A stretch of DNA of 18,893 nucleotides from JAAYPI01 sp036734385. Its GTDB lineage: Bacteria; Bacteroidota; Bacteroidia; Bacteroidales; Paludibacteraceae. The stretch is from NCBI GenBank assembly GCA_036734385.1, contig DAIMYQ010000031.1:1-18893 (forward strand), written 5' to 3'. The first letter of the stretch is position 1. The number at the start of each line of letters is the position of its first letter. Below are positions 1-7,631 of the stretch, one piece after another. The translations under genes and the position numbers were made by a program. The notes below the pieces were generated by a model. The model had not been told where the DNA came from. It ran no database searches and saw only the letters and a list, made by a program, of their open reading frames with translations.

Positions 1-2027
1 TCTGTATTAACATTGCCAAGTATTACAAATGTGAAATCGGCTGCGTTAGCATAACGTTCTTTGAGTATTTCGATGGCTCTTGTATAATTAACTTGAGATA
101 AATCTTTTGTGCTTAAACGTGTAGCACGGGGATTATTATTATACAAAGTAGCATTTAGTGAATCAATAAGTGTTATGGTCGGATTGGCTTCTTGATTTTT
201 CAATATAGCTTCCTGTTTTTTCATAAAAGATAGGAATGCTTCTTCGTCGGTGCGGATACCTGTAAATTCGAGATAGGCAAGTTGGAATAAACTTTCAATG
301 TCTTTTTTGCCCGACTGACCACGCAATGATTCGGAATAGGTGTTAAGACTTTTATTCATTCGGACATTTTTACCGGCTAAAACTTTTTGTAAGTCAGTAG
401 CATTATAATTGCCTAATCCGCTAATCTCCGATAAATCCTCAAGAACTTTCAATGTTGTGGCATCTTTTTTATCGACCAGAGAGTTACCTCCTTGGCTGTA
501 GGCTAAAAATTGTACTTCATCGTCTTTGAGTGTAGTTGGTTTTACGAGCACTTTTACTCCGTTAGATAAAATAAATTCGGTAATGCCTTCGGATAATGCT
601 TTTTCCGATTTGATGCGACCTTGTTTTGGTAATTTACCTACCAAAGGTTCATTAGAAACTGTTTCTTTATATGGTTCAATGGTTGCGTGTTTAATTTCTT
701 GAACGGATTTTACTACCTCATTTTCAGAAGGATATACCATATCTTCTTTGTCCGGTCCTTTGATGACAATAACCAGGTTGGACGTGTCAGTTGGTTGCAT
801 AACCATGCTATTTATGATTTCCAATGGCAATCTTTGGGATAATTGAGTATAGGTTTGAAGTGTGTATTCAATGCTTGGAATAGGCTCATTATTTGTAAAA
901 TTATTTACGTATTTGAATACATAATAGTTGTTAAGTTGCTTGTCTCGTTCGTTGTATTGTTTTTCAATGCCCTTCATAATTTCAGCTTTAGCACGTTCGT
1001 ATTCTCCGGCGGTAAAACCATAACGTTTCATGCGTTCATTTTCTGTCAATAAGGCTTTTATTGCTTCTGAGGCACCTTTGTCAGAAGCTATAGCATATAA
1101 ATCCCATGCGTCTTTGGTAGATGATACCCAAAATGAACCGTCTTCGGCGGATGCATTTACAAAAGGAGGATTTGGCTTTTGTATTAATTCGTCGAAACGA
1201 GCTTCCATCATTTTAGATACGGCGTTATTTGCAAATTGTTGCAACATATAAGCAACAGTACCTTTCATNNNNNNNNNNNNNNNNNNNNNNNNNNNNNNNN
1301 NNNNNNNNNNNNNNNNNNNNNNNNNNNNNNNNNNNNNNNNNNNNNNNNNNNNNNNNNNNNNNNNNNNNCGGTACCATTGGCTGTAATAGTCGCGAAGTTC
1401 TTTACCTTTGAAATTGCGAATGACATCAATGCTTCCGATGGGGAGACAATCGGCATATTTATCCGTTCCATAAATTTTAGGCAGGATTTTTTCTGCTGTA
1501 CGAAGCCAAGGTCCGCTGCTGGTACGCCATTCTTCTTCAATTACGCCACGTTCTTTTTCAATTTCAGTGTCAGACAAGGTAATTCCATCTGACCAGTCAC
1601 GTAAAATTAACAAGCAAGAGTCAATGACCGTTTCTCTTGCTACAGGAACACTTGACATCATAAATACCGTGTTTTCGATACTAGTGTAAGCATTCAGGTT
1701 TTCGCCAAATTTTACACCGATGGTTTCCAAGTAATTTAAAAGATTTTTATCAGGGAAATGTTTTGTTCCATTAAAAGCCATGTGTTCCAGAAAGTGAGCT
1801 AATCCACGTTGATTGGGTTGTTCCAAAACGGCTCCCACATTTTGTGCAATATAAAACTCTGCACGTTCTTTGGGTAGGGCATTTTGACGGATATAGTAGG
1901 TTAGTCCGTTATCCAATTTACCCACTTTTACCTGTGGATCATTCGGAATTGTCGGCATTTGTTGTTGTTGGGCATAACTTGCTGATAAGCAAATGAATGC
2001 CAAGATAAAGACAAATAGTTTTTTCAT
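1..2027 (-). CDS. M16 family zinc metallopeptidase (pitrilysin/insulinase-like), 3' end outside window, interrupted by assembly gap
   Basis: Secreted zinc protease of the inverted-motif M16 family, likely periplasmic or envelope-attached. The start at 2027 gives a signal peptide (MKKLFVFILAFICLSASYA, then Q-rich). The inverted zinc motif HFLEH lies at residues 78-82, and the distal Glu ligand is probably E159 in the segment EKERGVIEEEW. The frame is open to the gap (219 residues), then continues open from 1268 to the left edge (about 422 residues, beginning MKGTVAYMLQQ), through the second M16 domain (FILSNGVKVLVKP). Family members of this kind are about 940 residues, so roughly the last fifth lies outside the window. 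It is the last visible gene of a tight minus-strand run, 13 bp after the preceding membrane-protein gene. M16 enzymes often degrade or mature peptides, which fits the peptide gene at the head of the locus, but the substrate is unknown. Family call is secure; role is inference. Confidence 0.93.
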   Translation of the reverse strand, partial: MKKLFVFILAFICLSASYAQQQQMPTIPNDPQVKVGKLDNGLTYYIRQNALPKERAEFYIAQNVGAVLEQPNQRGLAHFLEHMAFNGTKHFPDKNLLNYLETIGVKFGENLNAYTSIENTVFMMSSVPVARETVIDSCLLILRDWSDGITLSDTEIEKERGVIEEEWRTSSGPWLRTAEKILPKIYGTDKYADCLPIGSIDVIRNFKGKELRDYYSQWYXXXXXXXXXXXXXXXXXXXXXXXXXXXXXXXXXXMKGTVAYMLQQFANNAVSKMMEARFDELIQKPNPPFVNASAEDGSFWVSSTKDAWDLYAIASDKGASEAIKALLTENERMKRYGFTAGEYERAKAEIMKGIEKQYNERDKQLNNYYVFKYVNNFTNNEPIPSIEYTLQTYTQLSQRLPLEIINSMVMQPTDTSNLVIVIKGPDKEDMVYPSENEVVKSVQEIKHATIEPYKETVSNEPLVGKLPKQGRIKSEKALSEGITEFILSNGVKVLVKPTTLKDDEVQFLAYSQGGNSLVDKKDATTLKVLEDLSEISGLGNYNATDLQKVLAGKNVRMNKSLNTYSESLRGQSGKKDIESLFQLAYLEFTGIRTDEEAFLSFMKKQEAILKNQEANPTITLIDSLNATLYNNNPRATRLSTKDLSQVNYTRAIEILKERYANAADFTFVILGNVNT
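1269..1368. other. Assembly gap, 100 N, inside the M16 gene
   Basis: Exactly 100 N, a conventional placeholder length. The M16 reading frame happens to be the same on both sides. The segment missing between the DYYSQWYR motif and the KGTVAYMLQ motif is usually about 80-90 residues in relatives (from memory), so the real gap is probably nearer 250 bases. The gene is likely intact rather than frameshifted. Confidence 0.97.
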
Positions 2028-2040
2028 AGATAGGAAAGAA

Positions 2041-2490
2041 TTAATGAATAGTAGATAAATTTTTATTTTTGGCTTTTAATGATAATATAAAACCTCCTAT
2101 CGCAAAGACGAGAGCAACAGCTGTAATCCAAATCATGAGAGAGGAAGGTATGATAAAAACACCGAGTTGATTTTCCGGCAACAAGTAAACATAAGCGTCC
2201 ATATAAAAGGCATAAAGCAGGGGTAAAAATGCTAATATTTCTATCAACCAGCCGACCCGGAATTCTTTTTCGGCTATGATGCAAATAGTGGCCGCAAGCA
2301 ATACAATCATTTCGATGTAAAAGGATATTTTCGGGGCAAAGTCGCCCAAGTATACCTGAAAAGTCCCCATATAATCAATGCCATCTTGCAAAAGAGATAT
2401 TGAAATACACGATACCGAAAAAATTAAAAAAAGGATATTGTAAAAAAGAACTGTAATCTTAAAAAAGTCCCCGGCAATTTTACTTATCAT
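2041..2490 (-). CDS. Small integral membrane protein, about four helices, function unknown
   Basis: 149 residues with four hydrophobic segments, at about residues 10-35, 55-75, 80-100 and 113-138, so an inner-membrane protein. Charged residues sit mainly at the ends (C-terminal KAKNKN). Size and helix count recall the DoxX/MauE group of small redox-associated membrane proteins, but I see no CxxC or other diagnostic motif, so I do not assign it. It lies 27 bp after the lipoprotein gene and 13 bp before the M16 peptidase gene on the same strand, so it is almost certainly co-transcribed. No signal peptide separate from the first helix is apparent. Could be an accessory or immunity-type membrane protein of the peptide locus (inference). 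Confidence 0.8.
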   Translation of the reverse strand: MISKIAGDFFKITVLFYNILFLIFSVSCISISLLQDGIDYMGTFQVYLGDFAPKISFYIEMIVLLAATICIIAEKEFRVGWLIEILAFLPLLYAFYMDAYVYLLPENQLGVFIIPSSLMIWITAVALVFAIGGFILSLKAKNKNLSTIH

Positions 2491-2517
2491 AATGTTATTT
2501 GGTTAGAAGTGAATAGA

Positions 2518-3540
2518 TTAATTAAATAAATTGGTAAAGTCATTTTTGAAAATTACAATTTCGATGCCACTGTAACCGCCGACATAGGATACCACAAAAC
2601 CTTTTGCCGTTTTTGCAATTGAAAAAACGGATTTTCCTTTAGAAATGGGGAATTTCACACTTCCTAGATATTTTTTTGTACTGATGTCATATACATCTAA
2701 CATACGATCATTTTCTGATTTTTTCCATTGTTTACATTGATACGTAGGGGTTACCAAATAGATAAATTTATCATCCATAGCAGCACAATCTATTCCGCAA
2801 TTAATCGGTTTTAGCAGCACATTGTGACCTTTTAATGAAGGTGTACCTACAGGCAATTTGCGGAAATCTTGGTAAGCGGTAGCTATAAATGATGTATCTA
2901 TAAATATGAAAGAACTGTTGTATCGGTAGTAAGCCAATACTTGCCCTTTTTCATTTTTGCAAAAACTGTTTGTAAAAGTGATAGACCCACCTCTTACCGG
3001 AATCGTATCGAGTACTCCGGTGAGTTTACAAATATTAATTTCCTTCAAAACAGTGTCCTTTATGGCATCATACAATGACATTGTATAAATATTCTTTTTT
3101 TCGTCTAAATCCGGAACGATAAATCGGTTCCTCCCGAAATATTGGATTCTGCTTTGTGTATCAATCAATTGACGTTTTAGTAGTTTGTTGTTTTTGTTGT
3201 AGTATTTTACTTCACGAAAATTATCATCGTTTACCCAATAATTGGAACCTTCTTCATCATACGAACATATGTAATTGGTGCTGTCGGGAACAATAGTTTG
3301 CAACAAATGTCCCGAGTAATCAAATTTCTTTATTTTATTGCAAACGGTTAATACGATACAGCTATCGTTTGCTTTTACTGTTGTTACGCAGTTTTCTTCA
3401 ACTGAAAAATGGCTTATTGTTTTCCATTCGTAATCTTTTATGATTCTTCCTTCGTAAGAAACTTTTTTATTACAAGATGATAATACGGTTATCAGTAGAA
3501 TGAATAGAAGTAATGGGGTATTTCGTTTCTTATGTTGCAT
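2518..3540 (-). CDS. Lipoprotein, probable six-bladed beta-propeller type
   Basis: 340 residues. The N-terminus is a lipoprotein signal: KKR, a hydrophobic stretch LLLFILLITVL, then the lipobox SSC with the acylated Cys at residue 23. Residues after the Cys (NKKV) are not the acidic sequence linked to surface export in Bacteroidota, so the protein may stay periplasmic. The rest is rich in beta strands with repeated short blocks of the form hydrophobic-x-hydrophobic followed by D/N turns (for example KKFDYSGHLLQTI, MLDVYDISTKKYLGSVKFP), as in the 6-bladed propeller lipoproteins common in Bacteroidales and often found next to small secreted peptides. It sits between the ABC ATPase and a small membrane protein, all same strand and close together. 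Possible role as receptor or chaperone for the exported peptide is inference. Lipoprotein call strong, fold call moderate. Confidence 0.82.
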   Translation of the reverse strand: MQHKKRNTPLLLFILLITVLSSCNKKVSYEGRIIKDYEWKTISHFSVEENCVTTVKANDSCIVLTVCNKIKKFDYSGHLLQTIVPDSTNYICSYDEEGSNYWVNDDNFREVKYYNKNNKLLKRQLIDTQSRIQYFGRNRFIVPDLDEKKNIYTMSLYDAIKDTVLKEINICKLTGVLDTIPVRGGSITFTNSFCKNEKGQVLAYYRYNSSFIFIDTSFIATAYQDFRKLPVGTPSLKGHNVLLKPINCGIDCAAMDDKFIYLVTPTYQCKQWKKSENDRMLDVYDISTKKYLGSVKFPISKGKSVFSIAKTAKGFVVSYVGGYSGIEIVIFKNDFTNLFN

Positions 3541-3581
3541 GAAAATGGGTTATTGAATTTGTTTTGTAATAGAGAATAATT

Positions 3582-4280
3582 TTATACTTCGAAATAAGAT
3601 TCCAATTCAGTAAATGCTTCACCATTTTTGTTGGGTATATCTTTTATAATTGATCCTTTTTCCATGAGCAATATACGAGTGGATAAATCCGTAATATGGT
3701 TTAAGTTATGACTCGAAATTAATGTGGTGGTACCATAATTGGAGTTCATCGTTTGCATTAATTTTTTAATTTCCGCCTGTGACGATGGATCAAGAAAATT
3801 AAATGGTTCATCCAATATCAGTATCTTAGGATTTATCATCATTGCCCCTATAATTCCTATCTTTTGTTTATTACCTGCCGAAAAATTTCTAATGTATTTT
3901 TTTTGATCCAAAATTTCTCCATTCATAAATTTTTCAAAGAGAGATAACCGTTCGTTGAGTTCGGAACCTTTTAATTGGAATAGCTTGCCAATAAAAGTAA
4001 AATACTCTTCAGGGGTCAAAAATTCTATTAGAAAACTGTTATCTATAAATGACCCGGTATAGACTTTCCAATCTTCAGTCTTTGCAACATCAATTCCATT
4101 GCTATTGATGTAGCCGCTGTCTGCCTTAATCAAATCGAGCAATAATCGGAAAAATGTTGTTTTCCCTGCTCCATTGTTACCTACTAATCCAATAATTTCT
4201 CCTTTTTTGATTTCCAAATAGGGAATGTTTACAGCTACCTTCTTATTGAACGATTTTGTTACATTATTGACATTTATCAT
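3582..4280 (-). CDS. ABC transporter ATP-binding protein, partner of DUF5687-type permease
   Basis: 232-residue ABC nucleotide-binding domain. Walker A GNNGAGKT at residues 34-41, signature FSAGNKQ at 133-139, Walker B ILILDEP at 153-159 and switch His in SSHNLNH. Where a Q-loop glutamine is expected there is GSFIDNSFLIEF (76-87), with no Gln. I recall the same GxFID sequence in other ATPases paired with DUF5687 permeases, so this is likely a subfamily trait, not damage. It lies 18 bp downstream of the permease gene, so the two form one exporter, probably working as dimers of each. The substrate is not evident: a peptide, drug or lipid are all possible. Context (peptide precursor upstream, M16 peptidase downstream) favours a peptide-related export or self-protection role, as inference. 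Confidence 0.95.
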   Translation of the reverse strand: MINVNNVTKSFNKKVAVNIPYLEIKKGEIIGLVGNNGAGKTTFFRLLLDLIKADSGYINSNGIDVAKTEDWKVYTGSFIDNSFLIEFLTPEEYFTFIGKLFQLKGSELNERLSLFEKFMNGEILDQKKYIRNFSAGNKQKIGIIGAMMINPKILILDEPFNFLDPSSQAEIKKLMQTMNSNYGTTTLISSHNLNHITDLSTRILLMEKGSIIKDIPNKNGEAFTELESYFEV

Positions 4281-4298
4281 ATTTTATATGCTAGAGTT

Positions 4299-5765
4299 TT
4301 AGTCGTTTCGGAAAGCTTCCATGTTTTGGTATTTGCGTTTTAAAAAGCGATTGTAAATGTTTCGTATCCAAATTGGACTGGTTGCTGTAAAGGTAATTCC
4401 CGTTACAACCATGTATATTATGGCAGCTTTTTCGGAAATTATTTTTGAGATAATTCCTACAGTAACAATTAAGATTGTATAAGCAATTACATTAAGAAAG
4501 GCATAAACTGAAAATCCTTCAAAACCTTGATATCTATGTGGTTTTGCGAGTATATCGACTCTTTTTTTGCAATACACGGCATTTTGGAGAATACAAAAAT
4601 ACATGGGACCAATTACATACAAAAACATACTTATGATAAGCCAAAAAGAAATTCCGGGTAGAAAGCATCCAAGTAAACCTGCAATTAGTAAGGCAAAGAA
4701 TGAAATGAATACATATCTGCCCTTTAGTATTTTAATGGGTATTTCTTTGGGTAAAGTCATTAATTTGTCAAAAAAAGTAGATTCAAATGCAAAGGTCATT
4801 TCTCCTAGCATCAAGCCAACTATTCCAATAACAAGTAACAAAAAAAATGAACTTTGAAAATTGTTTCCATTCTGTTGTGAAGAAATAATGTTAGGAATGA
4901 ATATTAGTGGAAGAAGAACAAAATTTATTTTGAGTTTGCTTCTGAATATTTGAATAAAATTTAATTTTATAAATTGGCTCATCTCTCCGATGTTATCTAA
5001 GAATTGCCAGTTAATGAGAAAGTTTTTCTTGACCGATTGCGTGTTGGTGTTTGCATAAAGCTCTCTTTTGCTCAATTTTAAAAATATCCATACGACACCG
5101 AAAAACAAGCCTATAATTACAGCTAATGAGGCTAAGCTATGTGCTGAAAATAAATGGTTCAAATCAATAATTAGGTTCTCTGATTGGGAAATGAAGTAGG
5201 CAATTCCGATAAAGCCGAATAACAATAAAATTTGCAATACAATAATAGGTGTGGATTGTTGCGAAGCAATTTTAATATGTCGAACTACAATACTAAGAGT
5301 TAAGCTTGCCACATAAAATCCGAGAATGAATACAAGGGTTTTTGCTAAACTATTCATTGGTAAAAAAGTTCTACACAAAAATGGAACAATCAATATTAGC
5401 AGATAAAAATTCCATACTGAAAAAACTTCTTTAAAGAACGCAAGAAGAAAAAGTTTTTTTTGTTTTATTGGTAACGTTAGGTAGGGGGTGATATTGGCAC
5501 TCTTAGGACTTTTTACGAAAACTTTCATACAAATGTCCAATGCAAAAAGAAATAAAAAATAGCGACTAAAAGTGTTGATGGGCAAACTATCAGTAATTGT
5601 TTCAGATAGTATATCGCAAGCAAAATATCCAAGACAAAAAAATTCTATACCAAAAAATAGAAAAATTGTTCCTCCAGCGAGGGTTGAACGTACTTTCTCT
5701 GTGAATAGCGAGCTTCTGACAATTGGCAGGTACAAAATCTTAAAAAAATCGGCTGTTGAAATCAT
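4299..5765 (-). CDS. ABC-2 type permease, DUF5687 family
   Basis: 488-residue polytopic membrane protein with about twelve hydrophobic segments, in two halves separated by a cytosolic stretch around residues 235-270 (KLSKRELYANTNTQSVKKN). The N-terminal region (FFKILYLPIVRSSLFTEKV) and the motif LPIKQKKLFLLAFFKEVFS match the DUF5687 family as I remember it, a permease type largely limited to Bacteroidota and always next to an ABC ATPase. The ATPase gene follows after 18 bp and the XRE regulator ends 26 bp upstream, so the exporter belongs to the DUF2975-XRE operon. No substrate-specific motif is visible. Transporter call is firm; the DUF number is from memory. Confidence 0.88.
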   Translation of the reverse strand: MISTADFFKILYLPIVRSSLFTEKVRSTLAGGTIFLFFGIEFFCLGYFACDILSETITDSLPINTFSRYFLFLFALDICMKVFVKSPKSANITPYLTLPIKQKKLFLLAFFKEVFSVWNFYLLILIVPFLCRTFLPMNSLAKTLVFILGFYVASLTLSIVVRHIKIASQQSTPIIVLQILLLFGFIGIAYFISQSENLIIDLNHLFSAHSLASLAVIIGLFFGVVWIFLKLSKRELYANTNTQSVKKNFLINWQFLDNIGEMSQFIKLNFIQIFRSKLKINFVLLPLIFIPNIISSQQNGNNFQSSFFLLLVIGIVGLMLGEMTFAFESTFFDKLMTLPKEIPIKILKGRYVFISFFALLIAGLLGCFLPGISFWLIISMFLYVIGPMYFCILQNAVYCKKRVDILAKPHRYQGFEGFSVYAFLNVIAYTILIVTVGIISKIISEKAAIIYMVVTGITFTATSPIWIRNIYNRFLKRKYQNMEAFRND

Positions 5766-5791
5766 CTTTTGATTCTTAATGGCATTTCTAA

Positions 5792-6010
5792 CTATTCTTT
5801 TTCATCATCTTTTACATACTCTAAAATGTCGGAAGGTTGACAGTTTAATTCTTTGCATATAGCCTCTAAAGTATTGAAACGTATGGCTTTAGCCTTTCCT
5901 GTTTTTAAGATGGAAAGGTTGGCAGGTGTAATTCCGACTTTTTCCGACAGCTCGTTAAGCGATATTTTTCGCTTAGCCATCATTACGTCTAAATTTACTA
6001 TTATTGCCAT
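5792..6010 (-). CDS. XRE (Cro/CI) family HTH regulator, DUF2975-associated
   Basis: 72 residues: a single helix-turn-helix domain and almost nothing else. The HTH core is ISLNELSEKVGITPANLSILKTGKAKAIRFNTLEAICKEL, residues about 16-55, followed by NCQPSDILEY, typical of the small YozG-like XRE proteins paired with DUF2975 membrane proteins. The start at 6010 (MAIIVNLDVMMAKRK) is the one used by relatives; an earlier in-frame start could only lie in the adjacent gap. It directly follows the DUF2975 gene and precedes the permease gene by 26 bp. It is the best candidate to bind the duplicated palindrome at 6821-6835 and 7632-7646. Because that site is upstream of the -33 box in both promoters, activation is as likely as repression. 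The DNA target is inference. Confidence 0.93.
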   Translation of the reverse strand: MAIIVNLDVMMAKRKISLNELSEKVGITPANLSILKTGKAKAIRFNTLEAICKELNCQPSDILEYVKDDEKE

Positions 6011-6029
6011 GCTTTTTTGAGTTGAATGA

Positions 6030-6129
6030 NNNNNNNNNNNNNNNNNNNNNNNNNNNNNNNNNNNNNNNNNNNNNNNNNNNNNNNNNNNNNNNNNNNNNNN
6101 NNNNNNNNNNNNNNNNNNNNNNNNNNNNN
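6030..6129. other. Assembly gap, 100 N, between DUF2975 and XRE genes
   Basis: Placeholder run of exactly 100 N. It hides the last residues and stop of the DUF2975 gene and perhaps the few bases before the XRE start. Any open frame drawn through it is an artefact. Confidence 0.97.
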
Positions 6130-6758
6130 AGAATTTCATTCATTAATAGAACAGATAACCCGAAAATTACGATTCCCCATTCCAACTTCGGCATACAAAC
6201 TGTGTAACCATCAACTTCGATAATGCTTTTTGCTAATACGGTGTTTAGGTAGGATAATAGATTTTGTATTAAACCGCAGAGAATAAGGCAAATGCCAATC
6301 CAATTGATTCTGGAAATGTTTTTTGTATCAAAAATTTCGCTTTTCCTGAAAGAGTTAATGACTTTAATGAACAAGTAAAAAATGGCGATGAATGCAATAA
6401 AACCAAGAAACCCTGCTATGCCGTTTAGCAATAAAAATTTGTTGGACAAATTATTTTTTTCGGCGAAAGCTTTTCCGGCTGTTGGAGCAAATAAGATGCT
6501 TTGAGTTTGCTCGTAATTTTTTGTTACAAATATTTCTCCCGGTTCTTTCTTGTTTTCTCCAATTTTTTCTCCAAAAATTGAAAATTGTTTGGGCTTCATG
6601 ACCGATGCAAATGGCAAGGTATATTTTTGCGATAAAGATTGAACGTCAATCTTTTGAGTATTATCGAATGTGGATACCATAGTGATTACAGGTTGAAAAA
6701 GAAAATAGTATAAGCATCCGGCAAATAATAATCCACAAAGAATTTTGAAACGTATCAT
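6130..6758 (-). CDS. DUF2975 domain membrane protein, 3' end hidden by gap
   Basis: About 209 residues are visible, probably all but the last 10-30. There is one N-terminal transmembrane helix (residues about 6-28), a long extracytoplasmic loop (about 30-110, containing PFASVMKPKQFSIFGE), and three further helices. The last ends in GIVIFGLSVLLMNEI just before the gap, as DUF2975 proteins do before a short tail. Members are nearly always followed by a small XRE regulator, as here, and are thought to act as its membrane partner. I chose the start at 6758 (MIRFKIL) because the promoter (-7 box 6783-6790) lies between it and the upstream in-frame Met at 6812, which could not be in the transcript. 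The long loop after the first helix could sense an extracellular signal such as the peptide encoded upstream (inference). Confidence 0.87.
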
Positions 6759-6782
6759 ATAGTTGTTTTTATGTTTTCCCTG

Positions 6783-6813
6783 CAAAGTAAAGTTGTTTTT
6801 TCTGAATAACAAA
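6783..6813 (-). promoter_or_regulatory. Promoter of the DUF2975-XRE-ABC operon
   Basis: Read on the minus strand: TTTG (6813-6810), 19 bp, TTACTTTG (6790-6783). This is the Bacteroidota sigma pattern TTTG-N19-TAnnTTTG with one mismatch in the -7 box. Predicted transcription start near 6776, 18 bases before the start codon, which fixes the DUF2975 start. Confidence 0.65.
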
Positions 6814-6820
6814 ATATTTT

Positions 6821-6849
6821 TATCGTTTTTCGATAATAAATTATCAATA
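6821..6849. promoter_or_regulatory. Operator copy 1: perfect palindrome TATCG-N5-CGATA plus TATCAATA
   Basis: TATCGTTTTTCGATA (6821-6835), then 6 bp, then TATCAATA (6842-6849). The palindrome ends 7 bp before the -33 TTTG of the DUF2975 promoter, centred near -52. The same elements at the same spacings recur before the peptide gene. The likely ligand is the XRE protein of this operon (inference). Confidence 0.7.
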
Positions 6850-6921
6850 AAGGGGAAAATATGGGAAATATTTATTTGAGAAGATTATTTTTAGTAACGT
6901 AAAGTCGTTTTTTACAATGAT

Positions 6922-7338
6922 TTATTCCAATGACGCATCTTTTAGTTTATAGTATTTTTTTCTGCTTATTATTGAACATAAAAAATTGAGAAGAACAATG
7001 AAAAAAAGTGTCATTACAAACAGTATACTTGGTATAAATTCTGCTATGTTTAAAACATACATTAGCAATAAAAAGCCTATGGCTACTAATGTGTATTCTG
7101 TTGATATTATTGGTGTCAATACAAAGTTTTTTGATTCATTTTCCTTGATTTCAACTTTTGCATTTCCTCCCAACCCAAATATGCCTTTTACAGAGATTCC
7201 ATAAGTCCCTGATGGCAAATTAATTATTTTATTTTCGCCATTTTTAATAGGAATAATCTCATCATTTATTACCATATGAATAGGTGAAAAATCAAGACTT
7301 TTTTTTCTGTAAATTGTTAGTTTTCCCATAATGTTCAT
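6922..7338 (-). CDS. Membrane protein with N-terminal PEGA-like domain, coupled to peptide gene
   Basis: 138 residues from the start at 7338 (MNIMGKL). The first about 70 residues look like a small beta-sandwich: GKLTIYRKKS, a NDEIIPIKNGENKIINLPSGTY block and GGNAKVEIKENESKNFVLTP. They resemble the GKLTIYRKKSF...I.IDG...I.NGE...LP.G.. domain found in many small Bacteroidota and Firmicutes membrane proteins. Two transmembrane helices follow (about 85-103 and 107-128), then a basic tail (SRKKYYKLKD). Its ATG overlaps the stop codon of the peptide gene by one base (TAATG), so translation is probably coupled. An upstream in-frame Met at 7353 lies inside the peptide gene and is less likely. The pairing with a secreted-type peptide suggests immunity or assistance in export, which is inference; the gene is otherwise unrecognised. 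Confidence 0.78.
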   Translation of the reverse strand: MNIMGKLTIYRKKSLDFSPIHMVINDEIIPIKNGENKIINLPSGTYGISVKGIFGLGGNAKVEIKENESKNFVLTPIISTEYTLVAIGFLLLMYVLNIAEFIPSILFVMTLFFIVLLNFLCSIISRKKYYKLKDASLE

Positions 7339-7562
7339 TATCGATATGCACATACTGCGTAAATAGCTGATATTCCAATAGTTGTAGGACCAAAAATAGC
7401 CATTCCGACTGGGCCAAAAAACGATCCAACACCAGCCACTAAACCTGCAGTAGTCAAAAACCTATCTGCTGTTTGTGACATATTACAACTCCCAGCCATA
7501 ATCTCTTGCATTTCATACATACTCAATGTTTCTTCAATTTCTAACAAATTTAAATTTTTCAT
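7338..7562 (-). CDS. Double-glycine-like leader peptide precursor (candidate bacteriocin or signal peptide)
   Basis: 74 residues in two parts. The first is a charged, amphipathic leader MKNLNLLEIEETLSMYEMQEI ending MAG (residues 22-24), which matches the double-glycine leader pattern: acidic, Leu/Met at spaced positions, small residues before the cut. The second is a 50-residue core beginning SCNMSQ, very rich in Gly, Ala, Ile and Phe, with GxxxG-type spacing (AGLVAGVGSFFGPVG) and one Cys near each end (C26 and C71) that could form a disulfide. Such cores are typical of class II bacteriocins and two-peptide pore formers. It has the best Bacteroidota promoter in the window and the shared operator. 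No C39-peptidase exporter lies in the window, so the processing enzyme would be elsewhere. It might instead be a signalling peptide or a decayed homologue. Real gene: likely; bacteriocin activity: unproven. Confidence 0.75.
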   Translation of the reverse strand: MKNLNLLEIEETLSMYEMQEIMAGSCNMSQTADRFLTTAGLVAGVGSFFGPVGMAIFGPTTIGISAIYAVCAYR

Positions 7563-7593
7563 GATTTACATAAATTTTATTAAAAATTCGGGA

Positions 7594-7624
7594 CAAAGAT
7601 ATGTGTATTTTATTATAAATCAAA
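7594..7624 (-). promoter_or_regulatory. Promoter of the peptide gene
   Basis: Minus strand: TTTG (7624-7621), exactly 19 bp, TATCTTTG (7601-7594). It is a perfect match to TTTG-N19-TAnnTTTG. Predicted start near 7587, 25 bases before the peptide ATG. Confidence 0.8.
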
Positions 7625-7631
7625 ATAAATT

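Noticed and set aside
843..1592. Several plus-strand open frames of 60-118 residues
   Set aside because: They are antisense to the M16 protease, and some depend on N codons; none has a recognisable domain.
5957..5974. Inverted repeat AGCGA/TCGCT inside the XRE gene
   Set aside because: It lies within conserved HTH coding sequence, has different arms from the shared operator, and is short enough to be chance.
5973..6139. Open frames reading through the second N gap, fusing DUF2975 or an N-terminal extension to the XRE protein
   Set aside because: Gap length is arbitrary, so frame across it has no meaning; the XRE domain is complete from 6010.
6759..6812. Longer DUF2975 start at 6812
   Set aside because: The predicted -7 box and transcription start lie downstream of it, so it could not be in the transcript.
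6881..6921. Possible terminator after the PEGA-like membrane protein gene (AACG/CGTT)
   Set aside because: Arms of only four bases and no proper T tract; not enough to call, so read-through into the DUF2975 operon is possible.
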